From NCBI GenBank assembly GCA_015662065.1, contig DQUX01000162.1:1-12296 (forward strand): DNA of 12,296 bases, given 5' to 3'. Both the position numbers and the translations under genes were made by a program. Positions 1 to 7,252 of this stretch are shown here, piece after piece (position 1 is the first letter of the stretch; every line of letters starts with the position of its first letter). Below the pieces are notes generated by a model, which made no database searches, was not told the DNA's origin, and worked only from the letters and a program-made list of their open reading frames with translations. Source of the DNA: Anaerolineales bacterium. GTDB taxonomy: Bacteria > Chloroflexota > Anaerolineae > B4-G1 > DUEL01.

Positions 1-1071
1 GCGTTCGTCGGCCGGGTGATCCCCGCGCCGGACAGCGCGCCGAGCCCGGCCGGGGGCGGGGGCCGCCAGATCCTCCTCTTCGTCTCCCCTGAGAGCCGTC
101 TCCTGATGCTGGCCTGGTTCGCCGAGAACCTCCTGCCGCCGCTGGTGGAGGCGGGGCTGGTGGCGCTGGTCCTCTCCGTCCTCCTGGCCTGGCTGGTGGC
201 CCGCTCGGTGTCCAGGCCGCTGGAACGGGTAGCGACGGCGGCGGGGGCCATCGCCCAGGGAGACCTGACCCGGCGTGCCCCTGTCTCCGGCCCCAAAGAG
301 GTCCAGGATCTGGCCCGGGCCTTCAACCGGATGGCCGCCCGGGTGGCCGCCACCCAGCAGGCCCAGCGGGACCTGGTCGCCAACGTCTCTCACGAGCTGA
401 AGACCCCGCTGACCTCCGTCCAGGGCTTCTCCCAGGCCATCCTGGACGGCACGGCGGCCGACCCGGCGGCGGTGGAGCGGGCCGCCCGCGTCATCCACGA
501 CGAGGCGGAGCGAATGCGCCGGATGGTGGACGGGCTCCTCAGCCTGGCCCGTTTCGACGCCGGTCAGGTACAGATGGCCCAGGAGCCGGTGGACCTGGGG
601 CTGCTTCTGGCCCGATGCCTGGAGCGACTGGGCCCCCAGGCGGAGGCGGCCGGCGATGAGCTCTCGCTCTCGGCCCCGGAGGGGCTGGTCGTCACCGGCG
701 ACCACGACTGGCTCACCCAGGTCTTCGTCAACCTGCTGGACAACGGGATCCGCCACACCCAGAACGGGCGGGTGGAGGTGGCGGCCCGGCGGGTGGGGGA
801 CACCATCGAGGTGACGGTGACCGACACCGGGGAGGGTATCCCCGCCGAGGACCTGAGTCGCATCTTCGAGCGGTTCTATCAGGCCGACAGGTCCCGCCGC
901 CGTAAGGGGGGGGTGGGCCTGGGGCTGTCCATCGCCCGCGAGGTGGTGCAGCTCCACGGCGGCGAGATCACAGCGGCGAGCGTGGTGGGGCTGGGCAGCC
1001 GCTTCACCGTCCGACTGCCGGTCCGCGAGGGAGGCCGCGAGAGGACCCAGGTACGACGGCGAGGCAGGTAG
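1..1071 (+). CDS. Sensor histidine kinase, 5' end cut by window edge
   Basis: The frame is open from base 1, so the GTG at 16 is probably internal and the true start lies outside the window. Counting from that GTG, a transmembrane helix (about residues 42-64) is followed by a HAMP linker with the family's SRPLERV and GDLTRRAPVSG segments. A HisKA dimerisation helix follows, with the H-box SHELKTP and phospho-acceptor His at residue 126. The HATPase domain has an N-box (NLLDNGIRHT), G1 box (DTGEGIP), F-box (FERFYQAD) and G2 box (GGVGLGLSIAREV). All catalytic motifs are intact, so this should be an autophosphorylating membrane kinase of a two-component system. The cognate response regulator is not in the window and may lie upstream. 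The visible piece before the helix would be the end of an extracytoplasmic sensing domain, and the signal sensed cannot be told. The next gene begins 15 bp downstream, so the two are probably co-transcribed. Confidence 0.93.
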   Translation, partial: AFVGRVIPAPDSAPSPAGGGGRQILLFVSPESRLLMLAWFAENLLPPLVEAGLVALVLSVLLAWLVARSVSRPLERVATAAGAIAQGDLTRRAPVSGPKEVQDLARAFNRMAARVAATQQAQRDLVANVSHELKTPLTSVQGFSQAILDGTAADPAAVERAARVIHDEAERMRRMVDGLLSLARFDAGQVQMAQEPVDLGLLLARCLERLGPQAEAAGDELSLSAPEGLVVTGDHDWLTQVFVNLLDNGIRHTQNGRVEVAARRVGDTIEVTVTDTGEGIPAEDLSRIFERFYQADRSRRRKGGVGLGLSIAREVVQLHGGEITAASVVGLGSRFTVRLPVREGGRERTQVRRRGR

Positions 1072-1086
1072 CCTCAGGAGGCAGAC

Positions 1087-1623
1087 GTGGCAGAGAAGGA
1101 GCGCAGGGTCGGCCGGTATGTGATCAAAGAGCACACCGCCCGGCGGCTGGTGGCGGAGGCGTCGGGAAGGCCCCTGGTCGCGCTGGGGGTCCTGTGGGGG
1201 GCCTTTCTCCTCGTGGCGGCCCTGGTCGGGCCCTGGCGAGGCGGGGCCCGGCTCCCGGTCACGGTGACCGCGGCCGCGGTCGTTGCGGCGGTCAGTCTCC
1301 TGATCGCCTCCCTCGTCCCCCGGCAGGAGCGGTTCACGGTGGACGTGGAGACGGGGGAGGGGCGGGCCGAGCGCGTCTATCTGCTCCTCCGCAAGGCGTG
1401 GGAGGTCCGGGTGCCGCTGACGATGGTGAAGGAGGTCCGTTGCCGCCGGCGCCTCTGGCGGGATGCGCCGGGTGTGGAGGCGACCCGATGGGTGGTGGAG
1501 CTGGTAGGAAAGGAAGGGGAGACCTGGCGGCTGGCCGAGGGGGCGGAGGAATTACCGATGCGGAAGCTGGCCCGGCTGGTGGCCGAGGTGGCCGGGCGCT
1601 CCCTCGTCGGGGCAGAGGGGTGA
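1087..1623 (+). CDS. Small two-helix membrane protein, unknown function
   Basis: This 178-aa protein starts at a GTG placed five bases after a perfect AGGAGG (1076-1081). Two hydrophobic stretches (about residues 27-46 and 53-74) form a membrane hairpin. A mainly cytoplasmic C-terminal half follows, with alternating hydrophobic and charged strands (FTVDVETGEG, VRVPLTMVKEVR, WVVELVGKEG) and a final amphipathic helix. That layout resembles bacterial PH-like membrane proteins, but this is a visual impression and no family is claimed. It sits 15 bp behind the histidine kinase gene on the same strand, so co-transcription is likely. An accessory role for the kinase is possible but unproven. The gene ends facing the terminator hairpin at 1655-1692. 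Confidence 0.75.
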   Translation: MAEKERRVGRYVIKEHTARRLVAEASGRPLVALGVLWGAFLLVAALVGPWRGGARLPVTVTAAAVVAAVSLLIASLVPRQERFTVDVETGEGRAERVYLLLRKAWEVRVPLTMVKEVRCRRRLWRDAPGVEATRWVVELVGKEGETWRLAEGAEELPMRKLARLVAEVAGRSLVGAEG

Positions 1624-1654
1624 GGGGAGGAGGGTGGGGCGGAGGAAAACCAAG

Positions 1655-1692
1655 GAGCAGCCGGGCGGCCTCCAGAGGCCGACGGGCTGCTC
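1655..1692 (-). terminator. Nested hairpin terminator between convergent genes
   Basis: An outer stem (GAGCAGCC at 1655-1662 with GGCTGCTC at 1685-1692) encloses a second perfect stem (GGCCTC at 1667-1672 with GAGGCC at 1675-1680). On the minus strand the structure is followed by a T-rich tail (TTGGTTTTCC), which fits a terminator for infA. The plus-strand tail is not T-rich, so its effect on the membrane-protein gene is less certain, though the stem could act in both directions. Confidence 0.6.
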
Positions 1693-1719
1693 TCCCTGAA
1701 CCCCTGTATGAGCGACAGG

Positions 1720-1974
1720 CTACCGCCGAGCCCCTCTCCCCTCGGCCATCGTGCGCTTGAACCGGTAGACGATACGCCCCCGGCTCAGGTCGTAGGGGGA
1801 GAGCTCCACCCGCACCCGATCCCCCAGCAGGATGCGGATGTAGTACTTGCGCATACGACCAGAAAGATAGGCCAGCACCTCGTGGCCGGTGTCGAGCTGC
1901 ACCCGGAACTGCGTCCCCGGCAGTGCCTCAATCACCGTCCCCTCGACCTCGATCTTGCCCTCTTTCTTGCCCAT
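1720..1974 (-). CDS. infA: Translation initiation factor IF-1
   Basis: IF-1 binds the A site of the 30S subunit and works with IF-2 and IF-3 during initiation. The 84-aa product is a single OB-fold with the family's hallmarks: an early VEGTVIEALPGTQFRV strand pair, then LSGRMRKYYIRILLGDRV, then the C-terminal segment SPYDLSRGRIVYR. The usual length is about 72 aa; this copy has about ten extra residues at the basic C-terminus (TMAEGRGARR). The ATG has an AAAGGGG ribosome-binding site upstream. The gene lies 65 bp behind the S1 gene on the same strand and is probably transcribed with it. In many bacteria infA sits in the spc/alpha ribosomal operon. Here it is paired with an S1 gene instead, and whether a second infA exists elsewhere cannot be seen. 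Confidence 0.95.
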   Translation of the reverse strand: MGKKEGKIEVEGTVIEALPGTQFRVQLDTGHEVLAYLSGRMRKYYIRILLGDRVRVELSPYDLSRGRIVYRFKRTMAEGRGARR

Positions 1975-2039
1975 GCAATCTGCCCCTTTCCTGTCGCCTG
2001 TCCATCCCTCGCGGTAGCGTGTCTTCCCCTCCCAGGGGC

Positions 2040-3416
2040 TTACGCCTCCTCGGGGGATTCTACCTCCACGGCAGAGGCCGCCCCTTCATCTTCATCCTCC
2101 CCGAGCGGTCCCGTCTCCTCGCCCAGGTCGGCCTCCGGGGCCGGGGGTTCCTCACCAGCGGCTTCCCCGGCCAACGTCGCCTCCGCGACAGGTGGTTCCG
2201 CTTCCGGCGTCTCCTCGGCCTCCGCTTCCTGGGCCTCGCGGGCGGCCTTCTCCGCGGCCCATTGCTCCCACTCCTCCTGCCTCACCCGCCGGGCACTCAG
2301 CCCGATCCGACGTCGGGACGGGTCAACGCGCAGAATCTTCACCAGCACCTCGTCCCCTGGCTGCAGGACCTCCTGAGGGCTGACACTGGGAGCGCCGATC
2401 AACTCGCTCACGTGCAGCAGCCCCTCCACCCCCGGCTCCAGTTCGACAAAGGCCCCGATATCCACCACCCGGGTGACCCGTCCCTCGACCAACTGGTTGG
2501 CCTTGTATTTGCTCCCCACCTGCTCCCACGGGTCCTCTTGGGTCTGCTTCATGCTCAGCCCGATTCGCTCCCTGGATCGATCCACCTCCAGGACCCGGAC
2601 CTCTACCTCGTCCCCCACCTGGGCCACGTCGTGGGGGTCTTCCACGCGCCGCCAGGAGAGTTCAGACACGTGGACCAGCCCATCCACCCCCCCCAGGTCG
2701 ACAAAGATGCCGAAGTCGGTGATGCTGGAGACCACGCCCCGGCGGATCTGCCCCTCCTCCAGCTCCTCCAGCATTCGTTGTTTCCGCATCCGCCGCCAGG
2801 CCCGATAGGCCAGGCGGTGGGAGAAGATCAACCGCCGCCGCTGCCGATCCACCTCGATGGCGCGCAGCCCGACGGTCTGGCCGACCATCGCGGCCAGCCG
2901 CTCCCGGCGCTCCGGGTCTCTCAGGCCCCGGGGGAGCCCGACGATGTGGGACATAGGAATAAATCCTCGAATACGACCGAACCGGACGGTCAGCCCACCC
3001 CGGTTATAGCCTGTGATCTCGGTCTCGTAGATCTCGCCGCTCTTGAGCAGTTGCTCCGCCTTAAGCCAGTCCTCCTCCATTCGAGCCTGGTAGATGGAGA
3101 CCTCCACGTAGGCCTCGGTATCCCGGATGTTGAGGATCATCACCGGGACCTCGTCGCCGGCCTGGACCTCCCCCATCTGGGCCCGTTCCATCTGCCGCAG
3201 GTCCCGATAGGGGGCGAACCCCTCCCGCTTAAGCCCCAGGTCGATCAGCGCACCCTCGTCGGTGATCTCGATGACCCGGCCCATACGGATGTCGCCGCGC
3301 CGGGCGACGTACCCCTCCTGCTCTTCCAGGAGGCTTTCCATATCATCCATGGGGGGCTCCGGTTGGGGCTGGGATGGGGGTTGAGGTTCAGTTTCGGGAT
3401 AAGATTCCGGGTGCAT
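2040..3416 (-). CDS. rpsA: Ribosomal protein S1 homolog (four S1 domains)
   Basis: S1 proteins bind single-stranded mRNA at the 30S platform and help initiation on structured messages. This 458-aa protein has four S1-type OB-folds at about residues 40-110, 126-200, 222-291 and 307-377. The last two are the most canonical (GVVSSITDFGIFVDLGGVDGLVHVSE-like and GRVTRVVDIGAFVELEPGVEGLLHVSE-like). The N-terminus (1-30) is Pro/Gln/Glu-rich, and the C-terminal tail (about 390-458) is strongly acidic and Ala/Pro-rich, so probably disordered. Proteobacterial S1 usually has six domains; four-domain versions are common in other phyla. The ATG has a GAGGAGAGA ribosome-binding site. A roughly 200-nt leader precedes it, and infA follows in the same transcript. 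Assignment as the ribosomal S1 rather than another S1-domain regulator is likely but not certain. Confidence 0.88.
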   Translation of the reverse strand: MHPESYPETEPQPPSQPQPEPPMDDMESLLEEQEGYVARRGDIRMGRVIEITDEGALIDLGLKREGFAPYRDLRQMERAQMGEVQAGDEVPVMILNIRDTEAYVEVSIYQARMEEDWLKAEQLLKSGEIYETEITGYNRGGLTVRFGRIRGFIPMSHIVGLPRGLRDPERRERLAAMVGQTVGLRAIEVDRQRRRLIFSHRLAYRAWRRMRKQRMLEELEEGQIRRGVVSSITDFGIFVDLGGVDGLVHVSELSWRRVEDPHDVAQVGDEVEVRVLEVDRSRERIGLSMKQTQEDPWEQVGSKYKANQLVEGRVTRVVDIGAFVELEPGVEGLLHVSELIGAPSVSPQEVLQPGDEVLVKILRVDPSRRRIGLSARRVRQEEWEQWAAEKAAREAQEAEAEETPEAEPPVAEATLAGEAAGEEPPAPEADLGEETGPLGEDEDEGAASAVEVESPEEA

Positions 3417-3448
3417 AATGTCTCTCCTCGATCAGATACCCGCCCCGC

Positions 3449-3466
3449 AAAAAAGGGCCCGGCCCT
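3449..3466 (-). promoter_or_regulatory. Attenuator-like hairpin in the S1 leader
   Basis: On the minus strand a five-pair GC-rich stem (AGGGC/GCCCT, loop CGG) is followed directly by six T residues, about 30 nt before the S1 start codon. The stem is short for an intrinsic terminator, but the placement in a long leader suggests premature termination control. A second small hairpin (CGGTG/CACCG, plus-strand positions 3510-3525) lies further upstream in the same leader. No known leader family was recognised. Confidence 0.35.
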
Positions 3467-3636
3467 CGCCGACGCTTCTTCCCACCGCGCAGACGATGCC
3501 GGGTTCAAACGGTGATCCAGCACCGGTTCGTTTCGTGAACGTGTCGCGCTGCGCCTCCTCAGAAAGTCGGCACCGACAGCAGGGACGGTTCAACCCACCG
3601 TGCTACGCGGGGCGTGTATCTCCAAATGTTATTGTT

Positions 3637-3664
3637 ATTCTATCATGTCGCTGGGGAAAGTCAA
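3637..3664 (-). promoter_or_regulatory. Sigma-70-type promoter for the S1-infA unit
   Basis: Read on the minus strand, TTGACT (3664-3659) and TAGAAT (3642-3637) are separated by 16 bp; each matches the consensus at five of six positions. Transcription would begin near 3630, giving a leader of about 210 nt before the S1 ATG. The -35 box is 4 bp from the -35 box of the divergent sat promoter. Confidence 0.65.
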
Positions 3665-3668
3665 ATGC

Positions 3669-3696
3669 TTGACACCCCCCACTACCGTGGTACAAT
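3669..3696 (+). promoter_or_regulatory. Sigma-70-type promoter for sat
   Basis: A perfect TTGACA (3669-3674) and TACAAT (3691-3696) are separated by 16 bp. Transcription would start near 3703, giving a leader of about 37 nt before the TTG start of sat. The promoter overlaps the upstream in-frame GTG (3614) and ATG (3665) candidates, which argues against those as start codons. Confidence 0.75.
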
Positions 3697-3739
3697 CCCA
3701 CGGCGTCACGAAACTCTCAACCGGCAAAGGAGCGAGCCA

Positions 3740-4933
3740 TTGAGCGAGCCATACTACGATGTCATCCGCCCTCACGGTGGTGTGCTGACAGACCGGGTCC
3801 TGCGCGGCGAGGTGCGGGAGGCGGTCCGTGAGCGGGCCGAGCACATGGTCAGGGTCCCGTTGGGCCGGATGGGCCTTTCCGACCTGGAGCTCCTGGCCAC
3901 CGGCGCCTTCAGTCCCCTCACGGGGTTTATGCTGAAGGCGGACTACGACCGCTGCGTCGAGGAGATGCGGTTGGCCAACGGGCTGGTCTGGTCCATCCCC
4001 GTCACTCTCGCCGTGGAGAAGGACCTGGCCGACCACATCCGGGAGGGGCAGGAGGTGGCTCTATGCGAGGGAGAGCGGGTCCTGGCGGTGATGGAGGTGG
4101 CGGAGAAGTACCCCTATGACCAGCAGGTCAAGGAGCGAGAGGCCCGCGAGGTCTATCGGACCATCGGGGAGGACCATCCCGGCGTAGCGCGGCTCTACCG
4201 GCAGGGCGACGTCCTCCTGGGGGGCGATATCTGGCTGGTGGACTGGCCCAGCGCGTGCAAGACCGAGTTCCCTGAACTCCGCCACACCCCGGCCCAGACC
4301 CGGCGGATGTTCGCCCGGCGGGGCTGGCGGTCGGTCGTGGGCTTCCAGACCCGCAACCCCATCCATCGCGCCCATGAGTATATCCAGAAGACGGCGCTGG
4401 AGATCGTGGACGGTCTCTTCCTCCACCCGCTGGTCGGCGAGACCAAAAAGGACGACATCCCCGCCGAGGTACGCATCGCCTCCTACCAGGCCATCCTGCG
4501 GGATTATTACCCCGCCGAGCGGGTGATCCTGGGGGTGTTTCCCGCCGCCATGCGGTACGCCGGCCCCCGAGAGGCCATCTTCCACGCCATCGCCCGAAAG
4601 AACTACGGCTGCACCCACTTCATCGTAGGGCGGGATCACGCCGGCGTGGGCAAGTTCTACGGCACCTACGACGCGCAGAACATCTTCGACGAGTTCCCCG
4701 CGGAGGATATCGGCATCGTCCCCCTCCGGTTCGAGCACGCTTTCTACTGCAAGAAGTGCGGCGGGGTCGTCTCCGCCAAGACCTGCCCCCACGGGCCGGA
4801 GGACCGGGTCTTCCTGAGCGGCACCCAGGTGCGGGAGATGCTGGAGCGGGGAGAGATGCTGCCCGAGGAGTTCACCCGGCCCGAGGTAGCGCGGGTGCTG
4901 CTGGAGGGGATGAAGCGGCGGAATGATGGGTGA
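3740..4933 (+). CDS. sat: Sulfate adenylyltransferase (ATP sulfurylase)
   Basis: The enzyme makes adenosine 5'-phosphosulfate and pyrophosphate from ATP and sulfate, the first step of sulfate activation in the cytoplasm. The 397-aa product shows the N-terminal segment LATGAFSPLTGFM and the active-site motif QTRNPIHRAHE (residues 203-213, with the HxxH pair 209/212). It also has GRDHAG (297-302) and a zinc knuckle formed by C337, C340, C349 and probably H351, as in thermophile and deep-branching homologs. Length is normal for the single-domain form, with no APS kinase fused. TTG at 3740 is chosen because AAAGGAG (3726-3732) lies seven bases upstream and the promoter at 3669-3696 excludes the longer frames. 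No other sulfate-assimilation or dissimilatory genes are visible, so the direction of use in the cell is open. The phosphodiesterase gene follows on the same strand after 62 bp. Confidence 0.96.
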   Translation: MSEPYYDVIRPHGGVLTDRVLRGEVREAVRERAEHMVRVPLGRMGLSDLELLATGAFSPLTGFMLKADYDRCVEEMRLANGLVWSIPVTLAVEKDLADHIREGQEVALCEGERVLAVMEVAEKYPYDQQVKEREAREVYRTIGEDHPGVARLYRQGDVLLGGDIWLVDWPSACKTEFPELRHTPAQTRRMFARRGWRSVVGFQTRNPIHRAHEYIQKTALEIVDGLFLHPLVGETKKDDIPAEVRIASYQAILRDYYPAERVILGVFPAAMRYAGPREAIFHAIARKNYGCTHFIVGRDHAGVGKFYGTYDAQNIFDEFPAEDIGIVPLRFEHAFYCKKCGGVVSAKTCPHGPEDRVFLSGTQVREMLERGEMLPEEFTRPEVARVLLEGMKRRNDG

Positions 4934-4935
4934 TG

Positions 4936-4970
4936 CGTATTGCGTGACGGAATACGCAACACGCAATACG
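4936..4970. repeat. Perfect 11-bp inverted repeat between sat and the phosphodiesterase gene
   Basis: CGTATTGCGTG (4936-4946) and CACGCAATACG (4960-4970) form a perfect stem with a 13-nt loop, beginning two bases after the sat stop codon. The loop contains a further AATACGC that can pair with the left arm, so two alternative hairpins are possible. No T-run follows, so it is not a typical intrinsic terminator. It may be a dispersed REP-like element or an mRNA-processing or stabilising hairpin. Confidence 0.7.
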
Positions 4971-4995
4971 TTTACCTGCCGCCAAGGAGCGGACT

Positions 4996-6438
4996 ATGCT
5001 GAGACTGTTCAAACGCCACAAACCCCGCCGGGTCCTGGTGGTGGGCCTGGACTGCGCCCCACCGGCAGTATTGTTCCACACTGGCGCCGAAAACCCCCTG
5101 GGGCTGAAGGACCAACTGCCCAACCTGAGCCGACTGGTCAACGAGGGGACCTACGGGCGGCTCTCCAGTTCCATCCCCTGCATCACCGTCCCGGCGTGGA
5201 CCTCGATGTTTGCCGGCAAGGACCCCGGCGTGTTGGGCTTCTACGGCTTCCGCAACCGGGCCGACCACTCCTACGACCGGATGTTCATCGCCACCGCCAA
5301 CGCCATCCACGAGAAGCGGGTCTGGGAGATCCTGACCGAGGCGGATCGGACCTCCGTTGTCGTCGGTGTGCCCCAGACCTATCCCATCAAGCCCCTGAGG
5401 GGGTGCCTGATCAGCAGCTTCCTCACCCCCAGCACCGACCGGCAATACACGCACCCCCACGAACTCCGGTACGAGATCGACCGGGTGCTGGAGGGCCGTC
5501 CCTACGACGTGGACGTGGGCCAGTTCCGCACCGAGGATAAAGACCACCTCCTGCGCCAGATCCAGGAGATGACCGAGAAGCGGTTCGCCGTCATCAAGTA
5601 TCTCCTTCGGGAGAAGCCGTGGGACTTCTTCGCCTTCGTGGAGATCGGCCTGGACCGCATCCACCACGGGATGTGGAAGTTCTGGGACGGCACTCATCCC
5701 AAGTACGAGCCGGGCAATCCCTACGAAAACGCCATTCCCGATTACTATCGCTATCTGGACCGGGAACTGGGGGAGATCCTGGGGATGCTGGACGACGACA
5801 CGGTGGTGTTGGTCGTCTCCGACCACGGCGCAAAGGCGATGGAGGGGGGCTTTGCCGTCAACGAGTGGCTCCGCCGGGAGGGGCTGCTGGTGCTGAAGGA
5901 GGACCCGCCCTACGAGGGACTAGTCCCCTTCGAGAAGGTAGAGGTGGATTGGGAACGGACCACCGCCTGGGGGGCCGGCGGCTACTACGCCCGCATCTTC
6001 CTGAACGTGGAGGGGCGGGAGCCGATGGGGAAGATCCCCGCCCGCGACTACGAGAAGGTGCGGGACCGGATCAAGGGGATGATCGAGGCCCTGCCCGACC
6101 ACGAGGGCAAGCCGATGGGCTCGGTGGTCTTCAAACCGGAGGAGCTGTACCGGGAGGTGCGCAACGTCCCCCCCGATCTGATGGTCTACTTCGGCAACCT
6201 GCGCTGGCGGTCGGTGGGCTCCTTCGGCCTGCCGGAGATCTACACCTTCGAGAACGACACCGGCCCCGACGACGCCAACCACGATCAGGACGGCGTCTTC
6301 GTCCTCTGGGACCCGCGCCGGGATCACGGCGGGCAGTACGTGGAGGGATTGCAGTTAATGGATGTGGCCCCCACGGTGCTGGACCTGATGGGGGTGCGGG
6401 TGCCGCCGGATATGCAGGGGAAGGTCATTCGCCCGTGA
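4996..6438 (+). CDS. Alkaline-phosphatase-superfamily phosphodiesterase
   Basis: This 480-aa protein belongs to the type I phosphodiesterase/nucleotide pyrophosphatase branch, metal-dependent hydrolases of phosphate mono- or diesters. The metal and catalytic residues appear complete: D19 in VVGLDC, the probable nucleophile T64 in ITVPAWTSMFAG, D220 and H224 in GLDRIHHG, D276 and H277 in VVSDHG, and H429 in ANHDQDG. There is no signal peptide; the N-terminus is short and basic, suggesting a cytoplasmic enzyme. The ATG is preceded by AAGGAG (4984-4989) at normal spacing. The gene follows sat and probably shares its promoter. A link to sulfur metabolism, such as hydrolysis of a nucleotide or sulfonucleotide product, is speculative. 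The substrate cannot be read from the sequence, and lipid-linked or nucleotide substrates are equally possible. Confidence 0.85.
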   Translation: MLRLFKRHKPRRVLVVGLDCAPPAVLFHTGAENPLGLKDQLPNLSRLVNEGTYGRLSSSIPCITVPAWTSMFAGKDPGVLGFYGFRNRADHSYDRMFIATANAIHEKRVWEILTEADRTSVVVGVPQTYPIKPLRGCLISSFLTPSTDRQYTHPHELRYEIDRVLEGRPYDVDVGQFRTEDKDHLLRQIQEMTEKRFAVIKYLLREKPWDFFAFVEIGLDRIHHGMWKFWDGTHPKYEPGNPYENAIPDYYRYLDRELGEILGMLDDDTVVLVVSDHGAKAMEGGFAVNEWLRREGLLVLKEDPPYEGLVPFEKVEVDWERTTAWGAGGYYARIFLNVEGREPMGKIPARDYEKVRDRIKGMIEALPDHEGKPMGSVVFKPEELYREVRNVPPDLMVYFGNLRWRSVGSFGLPEIYTFENDTGPDDANHDQDGVFVLWDPRRDHGGQYVEGLQLMDVAPTVLDLMGVRVPPDMQGKVIRP

Positions 6439-6528
6439 GGTCGCAGGGGGGGCCTGGGACCTGTCTCCACATCGTTCTATGCCGACAAGAGGCGCGTTCC
6501 CGCGGGGCCGGTCTGTTCTCTATGAGCG

Positions 6529-7167
6529 CTAGACCTGCCGCACGCCGCACTCCGGACAGAACTTCGCCCTGACCGGGATCTTCTTCCCGCATTCGGCGCA
6601 GAACTTCTCGGCGGTCAGCGGAGCGCCGCACTCGGCGCAGAACTTCCCGCCGCTCACCGGCGCGCCGCACTTGGGGCATACTGCCCGGATGACCTCATCG
6701 AACGCCTCGGCGGTGACCTCTTCACTCTTGGCGGCGTGGGCGACCTCCCGCGCTCCCTCAATGGCCGCCTCGGCCTGCATGGCCGACATCTCCACCGCCA
6801 CGTCGGGCGCGCACTCCTTGCAGAGGCCCCGTGTCTGGTTCCAGCACCGTTCCACACAAACCCACTGGGTGCAGCGTGGGCATTGCCGGAAGTGAGGCTT
6901 GACCCGCTCCACCGCCTCGGCGAAGGCCGCATCGTGCGCCCGCTCCCAGGCCGCCGAGTGAACCCGGTCGCCCACCTCGGTCACCGTGCCGAGTAGCCCC
7001 CCCAACAGGCCACTGGCGGTATCCAGCACCTCCGTCGCTATGCCGGTCACAGAGGGCTTGAACGGGGTGCGGTAGCCGGTCCCGCAGCGATCGCAGTAGA
7101 ACTCGAATTGGAAGCCTCGATCGGTGCTCTCGTCGTTGTAGTTGTGCACGAACTGAATCATCTCCAT
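6529..7167 (-). CDS. Multi-zinc-ribbon protein, unknown function
   Basis: The 212-aa product has three cysteine-rich parts. First is an isolated CxxC pair (C25, C28). Second is a central cluster C96/C99, C104, C108, C116/C119. Third are two C-terminal zinc ribbons (C164/C167 with C177/C180, and C190/C193 with C204/C207), a double-zinc-ribbon arrangement. A Gly-rich, mildly hydrophobic helix (about 44-62) and an Ala/Glu-rich helix separate the clusters. Such proteins usually act as structural or protein/nucleic-acid-binding modules, and no enzymatic domain is visible. ATG at 7167 is used; ATG at 7161 is nearly as good, with AGAAGG six bases upstream. A consensus promoter and a 13-codon leader ORF precede it. 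It converges on the phosphodiesterase gene with 90 bp between stops, where no convincing terminator was found. Confidence 0.82.
   Translation of the reverse strand: MEMIQFVHNYNDESTDRGFQFEFYCDRCGTGYRTPFKPSVTGIATEVLDTASGLLGGLLGTVTEVGDRVHSAAWERAHDAAFAEAVERVKPHFRQCPRCTQWVCVERCWNQTRGLCKECAPDVAVEMSAMQAEAAIEGAREVAHAAKSEEVTAEAFDEVIRAVCPKCGAPVSGGKFCAECGAPLTAEKFCAECGKKIPVRAKFCPECGVRQV
6593..6670. repeat. 39-bp tandem duplication inside the zinc-ribbon gene
   Basis: Two adjacent 39-bp units (6593-6631 and 6632-6670) match at 34 of 39 positions by eye and keep the reading frame. Each encodes one 13-residue zinc-knuckle step (FCAECG in one, CPKCG/FCAECG spacing in the other), so the C-terminal ribbons appear to have grown by recent internal duplication. 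Confidence 0.7.
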
Positions 7168-7182
7168 CCTTCTTGCCCTCCC

Positions 7183-7224
7183 TCACGAAGCAAAGAGAGA
7201 CAACCCTCCGGCGGTCATCGCCAT
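7183..7224 (-). CDS. Candidate 13-aa leader peptide before the zinc-ribbon gene
   Basis: A 14-codon frame (MAMTAGGLSLFAS and stop TGA) begins at ATG 7224 with AGGTGA (7232-7237) seven bases upstream, a stronger ribosome-binding site than that of the main gene. It begins about 22 nt after the predicted transcription start and ends 15 nt before the zinc-ribbon ATG. It could be a small protein or a translated leader that couples or controls the downstream gene. The peptide has no run of one amino acid that would suggest classical attenuation. Chance occurrence is possible. Confidence 0.4.
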   Translation of the reverse strand: MAMTAGGLSLFAS

Positions 7225-7252
7225 CCGTGTTTCACCTCTCCAGACCCGGTTG

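Noticed and set aside
3495..3512. tRNA T-arm-like sequence (GGGTTCAAAC)
   Set aside because: No acceptor, D or anticodon arms can be formed around it, so it is a chance match.
1923..3515. Long plus-strand open frame (530 codons) opposite the S1 gene
   Set aside because: It is antisense to a well-supported S1 gene, Pro/Leu/His-rich with no domain, and is explained by high GC content and codon bias.
3614..3739. Longer N-terminus for Sat starting at GTG 3614 or ATG 3665
   Set aside because: These starts lie upstream of or within the TTGACA/TACAAT promoter, and the family N-terminus matches the TTG at 3740, which has a good ribosome-binding site.
6439..6528. Possible terminator between the phosphodiesterase and zinc-ribbon genes
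   Set aside because: Only a weak 5-bp AGGTC/GACCT pairing with no T-run is visible, so no terminator is claimed.
5619..6572. Plus-strand frame overlapping the phosphodiesterase gene in another phase
   Set aside because: The product is Arg/Gly/Pro-rich, typical of a shifted GC-rich frame, and the phosphodiesterase frame has complete active-site motifs.
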